Shown: piece after piece, positions 1 to 6,507 of the stretch
How the letters are laid out: each line of letters starts with the position of its first letter
How positions within the stretch are numbered: the stretch's first letter is position 1
Assembly: GCA_964459495.1 (NCBI GenBank)
Contig: CAYWNK010000186.1
Coordinates: forward strand, 1-13,192
Source of the DNA: CAYWNK01 sp964459495
GTDB lineage: Bacteria > Planctomycetota > UBA1135 > GCA-002686595
Length of the DNA stretch: 13,192 nt
Direction of reading: 5' to 3'
Made by a program: the position numbers and the translations under genes
The notes under the pieces: generated by a model
What the model was told of the DNA's origin: nothing
The model's input: only the letters and a program-made list of their open reading frames with translations
Database searches by the model: none

Positions 1-2
1 AT

Positions 3-1370
3 CCTCCCCAGGCGCCGGCCGCCGCTGCGACCAACGCTCCGGCTCCCGCCCCGATCGTCGTCAAGAAGGGCGGCGGGGCCGGTTGGTTCGTCGCGATTCT
101 CGCGCTCGGAGCCATCGGCGCGGGGGGCTACTTCGTGCGGGAGGAGCTCAACGGCGTCACAGCCGAGGCCCGCGCGGAGATCGACAGCGCCAAAGGCGAG
201 ATTGAGCGGGCCAGGGCCGACGCCCAGGCCGAGCTGGACAGCGTCAGGACAGAGGCTCGTCAGCAGCTGGACAACGCCAAAGCCGAAGCGGAGCGGAGGA
301 CCGACGAAGCGCGGATTGCGGGGGAACTCCTGAGCCGCGTCGACCTTGCCCCTTTGCTCGCCCAGGGCATGGGCGAAGAGCACGCGGCAGCCTTCCAGGG
401 GCTTGAGCAACGCTACCGCGAGATCGTCGACGAAGCCCGCGACGTCAGCGCCGACTCCTCGCTCTCGACCGAAGACAAGAAGAGCAGGCTTGAGGACCTA
501 CAGGCCCAGCTGAACACCGCCGCAGATGACCTGGCCAAGCTCCAGGAAACCGCCCGGGTCCAGGCCCTGGAGAAGGTCAAGCAAGATGCGAACCGCCCCG
601 ACGACTGGTCCGAACTGGCATCCGCCTATGCCGATTCGATCTTCCTGGTCGTGGTCCAGTATCTGAATGACGAGAACAAGACTGTGAACAGCGGCATCGG
701 CACCGCATTCGTTGTCGATTCCAGCGGCGTGCTCGGCACCAACGCCCACGTGGCCGAAATGATGACCGGCCCCCTGGCCGCCGGATCCACCAAGCGCCTG
801 TCGGTCGTCGTCCAAAACAGCACAGGCCTGATCTTCAATGCTCTGCGGGCCCTGCAGCACCCTGGCTACGACCGCACCAACTCCCCGGACGTGGCGCTGA
901 TCTGGTTTGACACCCAGCACAAGGTCAAGGGCAAGGTACCCGTGAAGGCTCTACCCCTCGCATCCGACGACGAGCTCCAGGCCCTCTCGGTCGGCCAACA
1001 TCTGGGGACGCTGGGCTTCCCCGGCGAGCTCTCGAACACCTACCTCAGCGTCATCGACGGCGACAACATGGTCGCCCCCCGCACGGTCGCCACCTTCAAG
1101 GACGGCTGGATCACCCGGGTGACCGACTTCCAGGGAACGGCCGGAGCAAACGTCGAGGAGCACTACCTCATCCACCATTCGGCCAGCACGTCGGGAGGTA
1201 CCTCCGGGTCGCCCATGTTCGACGGGAAAGGGCGCGTCGTTGCGCTGAACAACGCGGGGATGGATCTCGACCTCAAGGGCATCGGCCTGCGCACGCCAAG
1301 CGCTTCGGAGCTGGCCCAGGCCATCCGCGCGGACCTTCTACAGGAATTGATCGACCAGTACGTCAAGTAA
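3..1370 (+). CDS. Membrane-tethered coiled-coil trypsin-like serine protease (5' end outside window)
   Basis: The reading frame is open from base 3 with no start codon before a GTG at 135, so the gene begins upstream and 455 residues are visible. In visible numbering, residues 1-22 are a Pro/Ala-rich linker. Residues 27-44 are one hydrophobic helix (GWFVAILALGAIGAGGYF). Residues 47-105 and about 130-195 are charged Ala/Glu/Arg/Lys heptad-like stretches, probably coiled coil. Residues 205-440 are a trypsin-like (HtrA/V8-type) domain with the complete triad: His249 in TNAHVAE, Asp296 in PDVALI and Ser401 in GGTSGSP. No PDZ domain follows. I infer a cytoplasmic N-terminal part, one membrane pass and an extracytoplasmic protease. 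Substrate and N-terminal domain are unknown. A start at 135 would delete the membrane helix and is unlikely to be real. The gene lies 13 bases before the sulfatase gene and probably shares its transcript. Confidence 0.85.
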   Translation, partial: PPQAPAAAATNAPAPAPIVVKKGGGAGWFVAILALGAIGAGGYFVREELNGVTAEARAEIDSAKGEIERARADAQAELDSVRTEARQQLDNAKAEAERRTDEARIAGELLSRVDLAPLLAQGMGEEHAAAFQGLEQRYREIVDEARDVSADSSLSTEDKKSRLEDLQAQLNTAADDLAKLQETARVQALEKVKQDANRPDDWSELASAYADSIFLVVVQYLNDENKTVNSGIGTAFVVDSSGVLGTNAHVAEMMTGPLAAGSTKRLSVVVQNSTGLIFNALRALQHPGYDRTNSPDVALIWFDTQHKVKGKVPVKALPLASDDELQALSVGQHLGTLGFPGELSNTYLSVIDGDNMVAPRTVATFKDGWITRVTDFQGTAGANVEEHYLIHHSASTSGGTSGSPMFDGKGRVVALNNAGMDLDLKGIGLRTPSASELAQAIRADLLQELIDQYVK

Positions 1371-1383
1371 GCAGAGATCCACC

Positions 1384-2760
1384 ATGCTGACCCCCCTCCT
1401 CGCCTCACTCGCACTGACGGCTGCCCCGCCGCCCCTCGCCGTCCAGGATCTCCCCGCACCCAACATTCTCGTCGTCGTCCTGGACGACGTCGGCGTCGAC
1501 ATGGTGGGCTGCTATGGGGAAGGTCCGGATCCCGCTCCGACTCCGGTGCTCAACGCCCTGGCTGCGGAAGGCGTGATGTTCCGCAACGCTTGGGCCAACC
1601 CGGTGTGCTCGCCGAGCCGTGCGGAGCTCCTCACCGGCCGCTACGGCTACCGCACCGGCCTTGGCCGAATCGTGACCGTGGCCGGCTGGGCGCTCCACCT
1701 CGACGAAACCACCCTGCCCGAGCAACTCCGGGCTTCCCCGACCGACTACCGCAGCGGGGCCTTTGGCAAGTGGCACCTCTCCAACGATGTCGTCGGAGGA
1801 GGGATTCACGGGCCGAACCTCCAGGGCTTCCAGCACTTCGTGGGCACGGCAGGGAACATCGGGGATCCCCAAAACTACGAGAGCTACCAGCTCATCGAGA
1901 ACGGCGCAGTGAGTGAGGTCCAGGACTACGCCACCACGCGCTCCGTCGACGATGCGCTCGAATGGATCCACCGGCCAGACCAAGCCGACCAGCCCTGGTT
2001 CTGCTACGTGGCCTTCCACGCCCCCCATGCCCCCTATCACGCTCCCCCGGACGGGCTGCACACCCAGCAGGCGGAAATCGCCGGTCTCGATCCGCGCATC
2101 GTCCCCCGGCCGTTCTACAAGGCCATGCTCGAGGCGGCGGACGCCGAACTTGGCAGACTCATCGCCGGACTTGGGGAGCAGGCCCAAAACACCAGGATCC
2201 TGGTCGTCGCGGACAACGGCACGCCCGCGGAATGCTCCCTGGCTCCATTCCTCCCCGAACATGCCAAGCTCACCCCCTACGAGGGCGGCGTCAACGTGCC
2301 CCTGATTGTGTCCGGGCCCGGCATTGCGTTCCCGGGGCGCGAGGCCGATGCCCTGGTGTGCATCACCGACGTGTTCGCCACCGTCTCCGAGTGGGCTGGC
2401 GTGGTCCCCACCGAGGCCTACAACCCCGACTACCTGGTGGATTCGGTCAGCCTGGTGCCCTACCTCGAAAGCATCGCCTCCTCGCCCCTCCGGGACGTGG
2501 TGTATGCCGATATGTTCACGCCCAACCATCCGTCTGGCTCCGGGGTCGTTCTGACCTGGCGCATGATCCGCGACGAGCGCTACAAGCTCATCCAGCGCGT
2601 CATCCCCCCAGGTCCGCCCCAGCTGTTCGATCTACAGACCGACCCCTTCGAGACCTACAACCTGATCGCCCCTCCCCTGGTCAGCTCACGCCACGCCGAG
2701 GTCGCGGTCACTCTGGCTCAGCGCATCGCCACCATCCTGGCCGGGACCAGCGACCAGTAA
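1384..2760 (+). CDS. Secreted sulfatase (formylglycine-dependent, type I)
   Basis: A 458-residue sulfatase that would hydrolyse sulfate esters; its exact substrate cannot be read from sequence. Residues 1-20 are a hydrophobic, Ala/Leu/Pro-rich leader consistent with export. The alkaline-phosphatase-like fold opens with PNILVVVLDD, where Asp34/Asp35 are metal ligands. The sulfatase signature C-x-P-S-R is present as CSPSR, with Cys75 the residue normally converted to formylglycine. GKWHL supplies Lys129 and His131, FHAPH supplies His212, VADNG supplies Asp277/Asn278 as further metal ligands, and Lys295 precedes YEGG. The C-terminal LFDLQTDPFETYNL is typical of the family end. The ATG lies 13 bases after the protease stop, with only a weak purine-rich stretch before it, so translation may depend on the upstream gene. 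Planctomycetes carry many such enzymes for sulfated algal polysaccharides (family knowledge). No maturase gene is in the window. Confidence 0.93.
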   Translation: MLTPLLASLALTAAPPPLAVQDLPAPNILVVVLDDVGVDMVGCYGEGPDPAPTPVLNALAAEGVMFRNAWANPVCSPSRAELLTGRYGYRTGLGRIVTVAGWALHLDETTLPEQLRASPTDYRSGAFGKWHLSNDVVGGGIHGPNLQGFQHFVGTAGNIGDPQNYESYQLIENGAVSEVQDYATTRSVDDALEWIHRPDQADQPWFCYVAFHAPHAPYHAPPDGLHTQQAEIAGLDPRIVPRPFYKAMLEAADAELGRLIAGLGEQAQNTRILVVADNGTPAECSLAPFLPEHAKLTPYEGGVNVPLIVSGPGIAFPGREADALVCITDVFATVSEWAGVVPTEAYNPDYLVDSVSLVPYLESIASSPLRDVVYADMFTPNHPSGSGVVLTWRMIRDERYKLIQRVIPPGPPQLFDLQTDPFETYNLIAPPLVSSRHAEVAVTLAQRIATILAGTSDQ

Positions 2761-2806
2761 CGACCCGCGTCCGGACCACGGGGACGGCCACGGGAGGTCC
2801 AGATAG

Positions 2807-2823
2807 GCTTCCCCTAGGGAAGC
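2807..2823 (+). terminator. Hairpin 47 bases past the sulfatase stop, possible weak terminator
   Basis: GCTTCCC (2807-2813) and GGGAAGC (2817-2823) form a perfect 7-bp stem around a CTA loop. No T-tract follows on the plus strand, so if it ends the protease-sulfatase transcript it is not a canonical intrinsic terminator. It may only protect a 3' end. Confidence 0.35.
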
Positions 2824-2867
2824 GGCCACCCCGTGCCCTTCGGACCTGATGCTGGCCAGGCGATGCC

Positions 2868-2879
2868 GACCAGCTGGTC
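2868..2879. repeat. 12-base perfect palindrome
   Basis: GACCAGCTGGTC reads the same on both strands. It is flanked by CGAT on the left (after a 3-base bulge) and ATCG on the right, so a longer imperfect cruciform is possible. It lies just beyond the T-tract of the minus-strand terminator. It could be a protein-binding site or chance; nothing nearby decides which. Confidence 0.4.
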
Positions 2880-2887
2880 ATCGATCC

Positions 2888-2926
2888 AAAAAAAGTGGCC
2901 AGTCTGTCTACGGACAAACTGACCAC
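2888..2926 (-). terminator. Intrinsic (Rho-independent) terminator of the ABC/DUF3299 operon
   Basis: On the minus strand the arms 2926-2913 and 2908-2895 form a 14-bp stem containing two G-U wobble pairs, closed by the 4-base loop CGTA. Seven consecutive T follow at once (2894-2888). One wobble becomes a C-A mismatch on the plus strand and no T-tract follows there, so the orientation is clear. It is about 200 bases downstream of the DUF3299 stop, with no other minus-strand gene between, so it most likely ends that operon. Confidence 0.85.
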
Positions 2927-2934
2927 CCGTGTTC

Positions 2935-3124
2935 GCTCCGGTCTCACTCGGAGCACTCGTGCCTCCTTGGCACCCCCCAGTACCGATGGAGCGCGCCATC
3001 GGTGACACGGGATTGGGCAAGATTTGCCAATCCTCGCTCCAAGCGGGCTGAGAAGCGCCTCTTGGGCCAGAACGCGACGCCCCGCGTCGAATCGCGGTCG
3101 GGGTGAGCAGCCGGGCGAGCCCGG
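2935..3124 (-). ncRNA. Consecutive stem-loops in the DUF3299 3' UTR: candidate structured RNA
   Basis: Between the DUF3299 stop codon and the terminator, stem-loops follow one another with short linkers. Going from the stop: 3111-3124 (CCGGG/CCCGG), 3075-3089 (CGACGC/GCGTCG, 3-base loop), 3010-3033 (10 bp with one bulge, loop GAT), 2982-3003 (ACCGATGG/CCATCGGT, 6-base loop), 2959-2973 (GTGCC/GGCAC) and 2935-2954 (GCTCCG/CGGAGC). The terminator hairpin is next. I recognise no known RNA family. It may be a structured 3' UTR that protects the operon message, or a 3'-UTR-derived small RNA. GC-rich DNA yields chance stems, so the individual short stems are weak evidence; the unbroken series plus a canonical terminator is the stronger point. 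Confidence 0.4.
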
Positions 3125-3126
3125 GG

Positions 3127-4015
3127 CTAGAAGCTCTTCTGGACCTTCTCGCCGTCCATGCGGTAGCAGCCCGCAGCGTAGCCGGCCTCATCCTCGAGGG
3201 CAGCGATATGGAAGACGCCCCGCACGACGATCGGGACAAAGGAAAAATACTCCGAGCCCTGGCCCGCGGGCATCTTGACGCTGACCCATTCGTCGGGCTG
3301 GGGCGCACCGCCGAAGCAGCAGGCGAGCAGGTCCCGGACCAGCATGAACTCGACGACCTCGGTCTCTTCCCATACGACGGGGATCATATAGCCCTCAACG
3401 GCCACGTCCTTGCCGTCCAGGGCCTGAATCTGGGCGGGGAAGATGCGATCCGAGTCCTGGTACTCATCGGGATAGAGCAGCGCGTCCAGCAGATCTTCCA
3501 GCTCGATGTCATCCAGTTCGTCCAGGGAGAGATCCTTGAACTGGATCGAGACCCGGCCGCTCGAGTCGACGGCCGGTTTGGCCTCGGCGCCCGCCGTGGA
3601 GACCGGCTGTACACCGGGGCTTGCCAATCCGGCACCAGGTGCGGAGGAAACACCNNNNNNNNNNNNNNNNNNNNNNNNNNNNNNNNNNNNNNNNNNNNNN
3701 NNNNNNNNNNNNNNNNNNNNNNNNNNNNNNNNNNNNNNNNNNNNNNNNNNNNNNGGCGGAGGAAGCACCGGCGGAGGAAGCACCGGCGGAGGAAGCACCG
3801 GCGGAGGAAGCACCGGCGGAGGAAACACCGATCGCTTCGGGCATTTCGGCGGCAGCTTCCTCGGTCGCGACGCTGTCGTCGCTGCCATCGATGCGGCCCC
3901 CCTGGAACGCCAAGACCTCTGCACCATCCGCGGAAACCGCCTCGACCTCTTCGCCGCATGCGGCGAGGGCTAGAAGCGACGCGAAACCCGCAGCAACCAG
4001 AGAGCGCCGAATCAC
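3127..4015 (-). CDS. DUF3299 lipoprotein with GASSA pentapeptide repeats (split by assembly gap)
   Basis: The GTG start at 4015 lies 4 bases after the preceding stop, with GAGGAG (4028-4023) 7 bases upstream. The N-terminal part (87 residues) has a signal peptide ending in the lipobox LAAC, so Cys20 should be lipidated. An acidic Ser/Ala-rich region follows, then GVSSA and four GASSA repeats up to the gap. After the gap, 175 residues begin GVSSAPGAG, pass an acidic segment (DLSLDELDDIELEDLL) and enter a DUF3299 domain: LDGKDVAVEGYMIPV, then VEFMLVRDLLACCFG, then PQPDEWV. DUF3299 has no firm biochemical function. The halves lie in different frames only because the gap is written as 100 N; the repeat reads GASSA/GVSSA on both sides, so one intact gene is far more likely than a pseudogene. 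It is the last gene of the ABC operon. Confidence 0.85.
3640..3829 (-). repeat. 15-bp tandem repeat (GASSA minisatellite) spanning the gap
   Basis: Right of the gap are four identical copies of GGCGGAGGAAGCACC (3755-3814), then one variant with AAACACC (3815-3829). Left of the gap is one copy, TGCGGAGGAAACACC (3640-3654). On the minus strand each unit encodes GASSA, and the outer variants encode GVSSA. The gap begins and ends exactly on unit boundaries, so the missing sequence is probably a whole number of units. Copy number probably varies by replication slippage. Confidence 0.9.
3655..3754. other. Assembly gap of 100 N
   Basis: Exactly 100 unknown bases, a standard placeholder for a gap of unknown size. 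It sits inside a tandem repeat, the usual cause of assembly breaks. Because 100 is not divisible by three it creates an artificial frameshift in the DUF3299 gene. Confidence 0.97.
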
Positions 4016-4019
4016 GGAA

Positions 4020-4526
4020 CTACTCCTCGCCTCCGAACACGACCGCCTCGTAGACCATGCCGAGCATCTCGATCTTCGCGATCGTCCCGCCCTTTAGCGA
4101 GGCGCCCTTGAGCGCAGGATCGGTGAGGGCAAACTCCGAGGTGTCGCCGACGGTCTCGCCGCTGAGGGCGCTCGCGACAGCGGCCAGGGTCAGAGTCTGA
4201 TCGACTCCATCGAGCGTCAGCTCGATCGACTCCTGGGCCACCCGCACCGGGGAGTCAGCGTGGGCGCCTAGCAGATAGGCTCGCAGCTCCCCCTTGTCGG
4301 CATCGTGCAGCAGTTCCACATGGGCGGTTTCTTCGCCAAGGATGACCAGCAGCCCACCGTGGGGCGCGGTGTGCGCGTGCCCTCCCTCGTCGGCGCCATG
4401 CTCTTCCCCGTCCTCGTGGGTGTGGCCGCCCGGCCCATGGTCATGACCGTCATGCTCACCGTGTTCGGAGCCGCAGCCGGCCAGTAGGCCTGCGGCCAAA
4501 ATGAGATTGAGATGGGTGAGCTTCAT
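4020..4526 (-). CDS. Histidine-rich lipoprotein, candidate metal-binding partner of the ABC transporter
   Basis: A 168-residue protein starting at the ATG at 4526, which overlaps the permease stop by 4 bases (ATGA); an upstream in-frame start at 4655 would lie inside the permease gene and lacks a signal peptide at its N-terminus. Residues 1-18 (MKLTHLNLILAAGLLAGC) are a lipoprotein signal with Cys18 lipidated. Residues 22-56 hold ten histidines among Asp, Glu and Gly, ending in PHGG, a plausible zinc or other divalent-metal site. The rest is a small probable beta domain (LLVILGEETAHVELLHD, then LRAYLLG). This arrangement, His-rich tail then PHGG then HVEL, resembles periplasmic metal-binding proteins encoded beside MacB-like ABC transporters, such as PA4063 and ZrgA (from memory). 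The role is inferred from motif and operon. Confidence 0.8.
   Translation of the reverse strand: MKLTHLNLILAAGLLAGCGSEHGEHDGHDHGPGGHTHEDGEEHGADEGGHAHTAPHGGLLVILGEETAHVELLHDADKGELRAYLLGAHADSPVRVAQESIELTLDGVDQTLTLAAVASALSGETVGDTSEFALTDPALKGASLKGGTIAKIEMLGMVYEAVVFGGEE
4023..4028 (-). promoter_or_regulatory. Ribosome binding site of the DUF3299 gene
   Basis: GAGGAG on the minus strand lies 7 bases before the GTG at 4015, at an ideal distance. It overlaps the end of the histidine-rich lipoprotein gene and supports the GTG start that gives a complete signal peptide. Confidence 0.8.
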
Positions 4527-5806
4527 GCGGCACTTTGCGAGAGGGTTTTGGCTACGTCGGTCGAATAGGCCTTCCAGGCGGGAATGACACCAGCGATTCC
4601 GCCGATCACGAGCATACCCAAGGGACCCCAGAGCAGGACGGGGTGGAGGGCCCAAGGATCGAGAATGACACCGGTCTTCTCTTTCACCTTGTCCATCGTG
4701 AGAACCAGGACCCAGAAGCAGACCCCGTAGCCCAGGAGCGAGCCCACCAGGGCGATCAGCTTGGCCTCGAGCACGATGGCCGAGAAGACGGTCATGCGTT
4801 TCGCCCCCAGGGCCCGCAGGATGGCGAACTCCCGGCGGCGCTCGTTCATCGTGTTGTAGATGCAGGCGAGCAGTGCGCCGCCCGCCACCACCAGGACGAG
4901 GTAGGCGATCAGTTGCAGCACCTCGGCCACCCAGAAGAGCTTGTTGTAGATCTCCGCCATAACTTGGGCCAGAGGCCAGGCGAAGGTCGCGATCTTGCCC
5001 TGCTTGTTGATCGTCTGCCCCAGGGCGAAACCGGGCGGGACCGCGCCGCGCTTGGCCAGCTTCAGCATCACAGCGCTGACTTCCTTGTGTTCGTCCGGAA
5101 TCTCGCTGCCCGGCTGGGCGACGTACTCATCGCCAGCTCCGTAGAGCTTGTGATTCTCCATCCGGTAGATGCCCTCGATCGGAATCCAGATGACCCGGTC
5201 GTTGGGGGATCCTGTCGGCTTCAGAACGCCTGATACCACGTACTGCTCCGAGTGCGTGGCAGGGTCGTTTTCGTTGTAGGTCAGGCCGTGGGACGGCTGG
5301 AAGATGTCGCCGCGCTTCAGCCCAAGCTCCTCGCTCACCGAAGCGCCGACCACCGCCTGACGCAGTGCCGGGTCAAAGGGCTCGCCGGCCCCTTGGAACT
5401 CGTACCTGCGCCCGTCGTCGAAGGTGTAGGTGGTGAACAGGTCCAGGCTCGTCCCGATGATCCGAGCGCCCTTGTAGTTGTCCCCCAGCGCGTAGGGGAT
5501 CGCCAGGTCCACCCGCCGATCCTCATCCAGCGACTTGTACAGGCTCCACGGGATGTTCCCAGGCGAAGCGTCGAGGTGGAAGATCGTGTTCAGCACGATC
5601 TGGGTGGAGCTGCCGCGGGAGCCCACGACCGCATCGAAGCCCACCGGACCGCCCGCGAACGCGTCGCGCGCCTGACCCGAGAGACTGAACACCGCCATCG
5701 CCAGGCCGCTCGCCAGGGCCGAGGCAAGAATCGTGACGCAGGTCGAAAGCGCGTGCTGGCGCATCGACCGGCGCACGATCAGAAACAATGTCCCTAGACC
5801 GCTCAT
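4523..5806 (-). CDS. MacB/FtsX-type ABC transporter permease
   Basis: A 427-residue inner-membrane permease with the MacB/LolC layout. There is one N-terminal helix (about 19-43), a large periplasmic domain (about 45-290) and three C-terminal helices (about 295-318, 340-370 and 390-412). The cytoplasmic loop NERRREFAILRALGAKR (321-337) and the ending GVIPAWKAYSTDVAKTL are characteristic of FtsX-family permeases. Such proteins act as mechanotransmitters, coupling ATP hydrolysis to periplasmic events rather than forming a classical import channel (family knowledge). The ATG at 5806 overlaps the ATPase stop by 4 bases and follows a strong ribosome site, and its own stop overlaps the next start. 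A LolCDE or MacAB function is possible from this protein alone, but the partner genes point to the DUF3299/His-rich metal-linked type. Confidence 0.93.
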   Translation of the reverse strand: MSGLGTLFLIVRRSMRQHALSTCVTILASALASGLAMAVFSLSGQARDAFAGGPVGFDAVVGSRGSSTQIVLNTIFHLDASPGNIPWSLYKSLDEDRRVDLAIPYALGDNYKGARIIGTSLDLFTTYTFDDGRRYEFQGAGEPFDPALRQAVVGASVSEELGLKRGDIFQPSHGLTYNENDPATHSEQYVVSGVLKPTGSPNDRVIWIPIEGIYRMENHKLYGAGDEYVAQPGSEIPDEHKEVSAVMLKLAKRGAVPPGFALGQTINKQGKIATFAWPLAQVMAEIYNKLFWVAEVLQLIAYLVLVVAGGALLACIYNTMNERRREFAILRALGAKRMTVFSAIVLEAKLIALVGSLLGYGVCFWVLVLTMDKVKEKTGVILDPWALHPVLLWGPLGMLVIGGIAGVIPAWKAYSTDVAKTLSQSAA

Positions 5807-6507
5807 CGCCCCTCCTTCGTGTCTCCGGCAGCAGAGAGCGCGCCGAACGCGCGGTTCACGTCCTTAAAGTCGACGCGGCGCTCGAAGTCGTCCAGCACCG
5901 CAGGATCGTGGCTGACCAGCAGCAGGGCCGCGCCGACGTCGCGGCAGAGCCCGCGGATCAGACCCAGCGCCTCGCCGGCGTGGGAAGGATCCAGGTTGCC
6001 CGTGGGCTCATCCGCCAGCACCAGCTGCGGACGGGAGGCCAGCGCACGCGCCAGCGCGACGCGCTGCTGCTGCCCCACCGAAAGCTGGTGGGGGCGGTGG
6101 TGCATGCGTTCCCTCAAGCCCAGATCCGTCAGCAGCTCGCGCGCGAAGGCCCGATCGGGGTTCCCGCCGAAGCTCATGCCCAGCTGCACGTTTTCGAGGG
6201 CGGAGTAGGCGCCCAGCAGGTGAAAGGTCTGGAACACATAGCCGATCGACTTCGCCCGCAGCGCGTCCCGGGCCGCCTCAGAGAGGCCGGTCAGGTCCTT
6301 GCCGTCGATCCGCACGGCGCCCGAGTCCGCGCGCAGGATGCCCGCGATGACGTGCAGAAACGTGGTTTTGCCGCTCCCGCTGGTCCCGGCGATCGCAACC
6401 TGCTCGCGCTCGGCCAGGAGGAACTCGGGCACATCGAGCACGGTTTGCACCTCGCCCTCGGGGGAACGATAGCGCTTGATCAAATCCTGAACGACCAGCA
6501 GCGACAT
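5803..6507 (-). CDS. ABC transporter ATP-binding protein (LolD/MacB-type)
   Basis: A 234-residue cytoplasmic ATPase with every expected motif: Walker A GTSGSGKTT (41-49), Q-loop Gln93 in YVFQTFHLL, signature LSVGQQQRV (142-150), Walker B LVLADEP (162-168) with catalytic Glu167, D-loop NLD (171-173) and switch His200 in LLVSHD. It belongs to the family that pairs with FtsX-type permeases. As first gene of the four-gene operon it would power the permease encoded next. The ATG at 6507 has no clear Shine-Dalgarno sequence before it, unlike the downstream genes. The 129-base leader holds several palindromes, but I see no recognisable promoter or Zur box. The C-terminal 20 residues beyond the H-loop region are not conserved in any way I recognise. 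Confidence 0.94.
   Translation of the reverse strand: MSLLVVQDLIKRYRSPEGEVQTVLDVPEFLLAEREQVAIAGTSGSGKTTFLHVIAGILRADSGAVRIDGKDLTGLSEAARDALRAKSIGYVFQTFHLLGAYSALENVQLGMSFGGNPDRAFARELLTDLGLRERMHHRPHQLSVGQQQRVALARALASRPQLVLADEPTGNLDPSHAGEALGLIRGLCRDVGAALLLVSHDPAVLDDFERRVDFKDVNRAFGALSAAGDTKEGR
5811..5818 (-). promoter_or_regulatory. Strong ribosome binding site of the permease gene
   Basis: GAAGGAGG on the minus strand, inside the last codons of the ATPase gene, lies 4 bases before the permease ATG. With the ATGA overlap it fixes the start and implies translational coupling. Confidence 0.8.

Larger units (their letters stand above)
2761..3126. other. Convergent intergenic region rich in stem-loops, no supported gene
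   Basis: These 366 bases separate the plus-strand sulfatase from the minus-strand DUF3299 gene. Reading frames across it show no recognisable domain or convincing start, so I call no protein gene. It contains a small hairpin just past the sulfatase stop (2807-2823), a 12-base perfect palindrome (2868-2879), a strong minus-strand intrinsic terminator (2888-2926), and at least six more stem-loops between 2935 and 3124. These are listed separately. Confidence 0.8.

Noticed and set aside
1405..2529. 374-residue minus-strand open frame opposite the sulfatase
   Set aside because: A long antisense frame is expected in GC-rich coding DNA; it shows no domain, while the plus strand has every sulfatase motif.
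2814..3308. 164-residue minus-strand open frame in the intergenic region
   Set aside because: It overlaps the DUF3299 coding end in another frame and runs through the terminator; composition is Arg/Ser/Pro-rich with no domain.
3127..4015. DUF3299 gene as a frameshifted pseudogene
   Set aside because: The frame change coincides exactly with a placeholder gap, and the repeat is read in the same pentapeptide register on both sides.
3621..4097. Plus-strand reading of the repeat as AEEAP units in an open frame
   Set aside because: AEEAP repeats occur in real proteins, but this frame has no sensible start, signal or domain, whereas the minus strand gives a lipoprotein signal, ribosome site and DUF3299 domain in operon context.
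4523..6507. Assigning the ABC pair as LolCDE or MacB
   Set aside because: The ATPase and permease alone would allow it, but there is no second permease, MacA or OprM-like gene, and the His-rich and DUF3299 partners fit the other operon type better.
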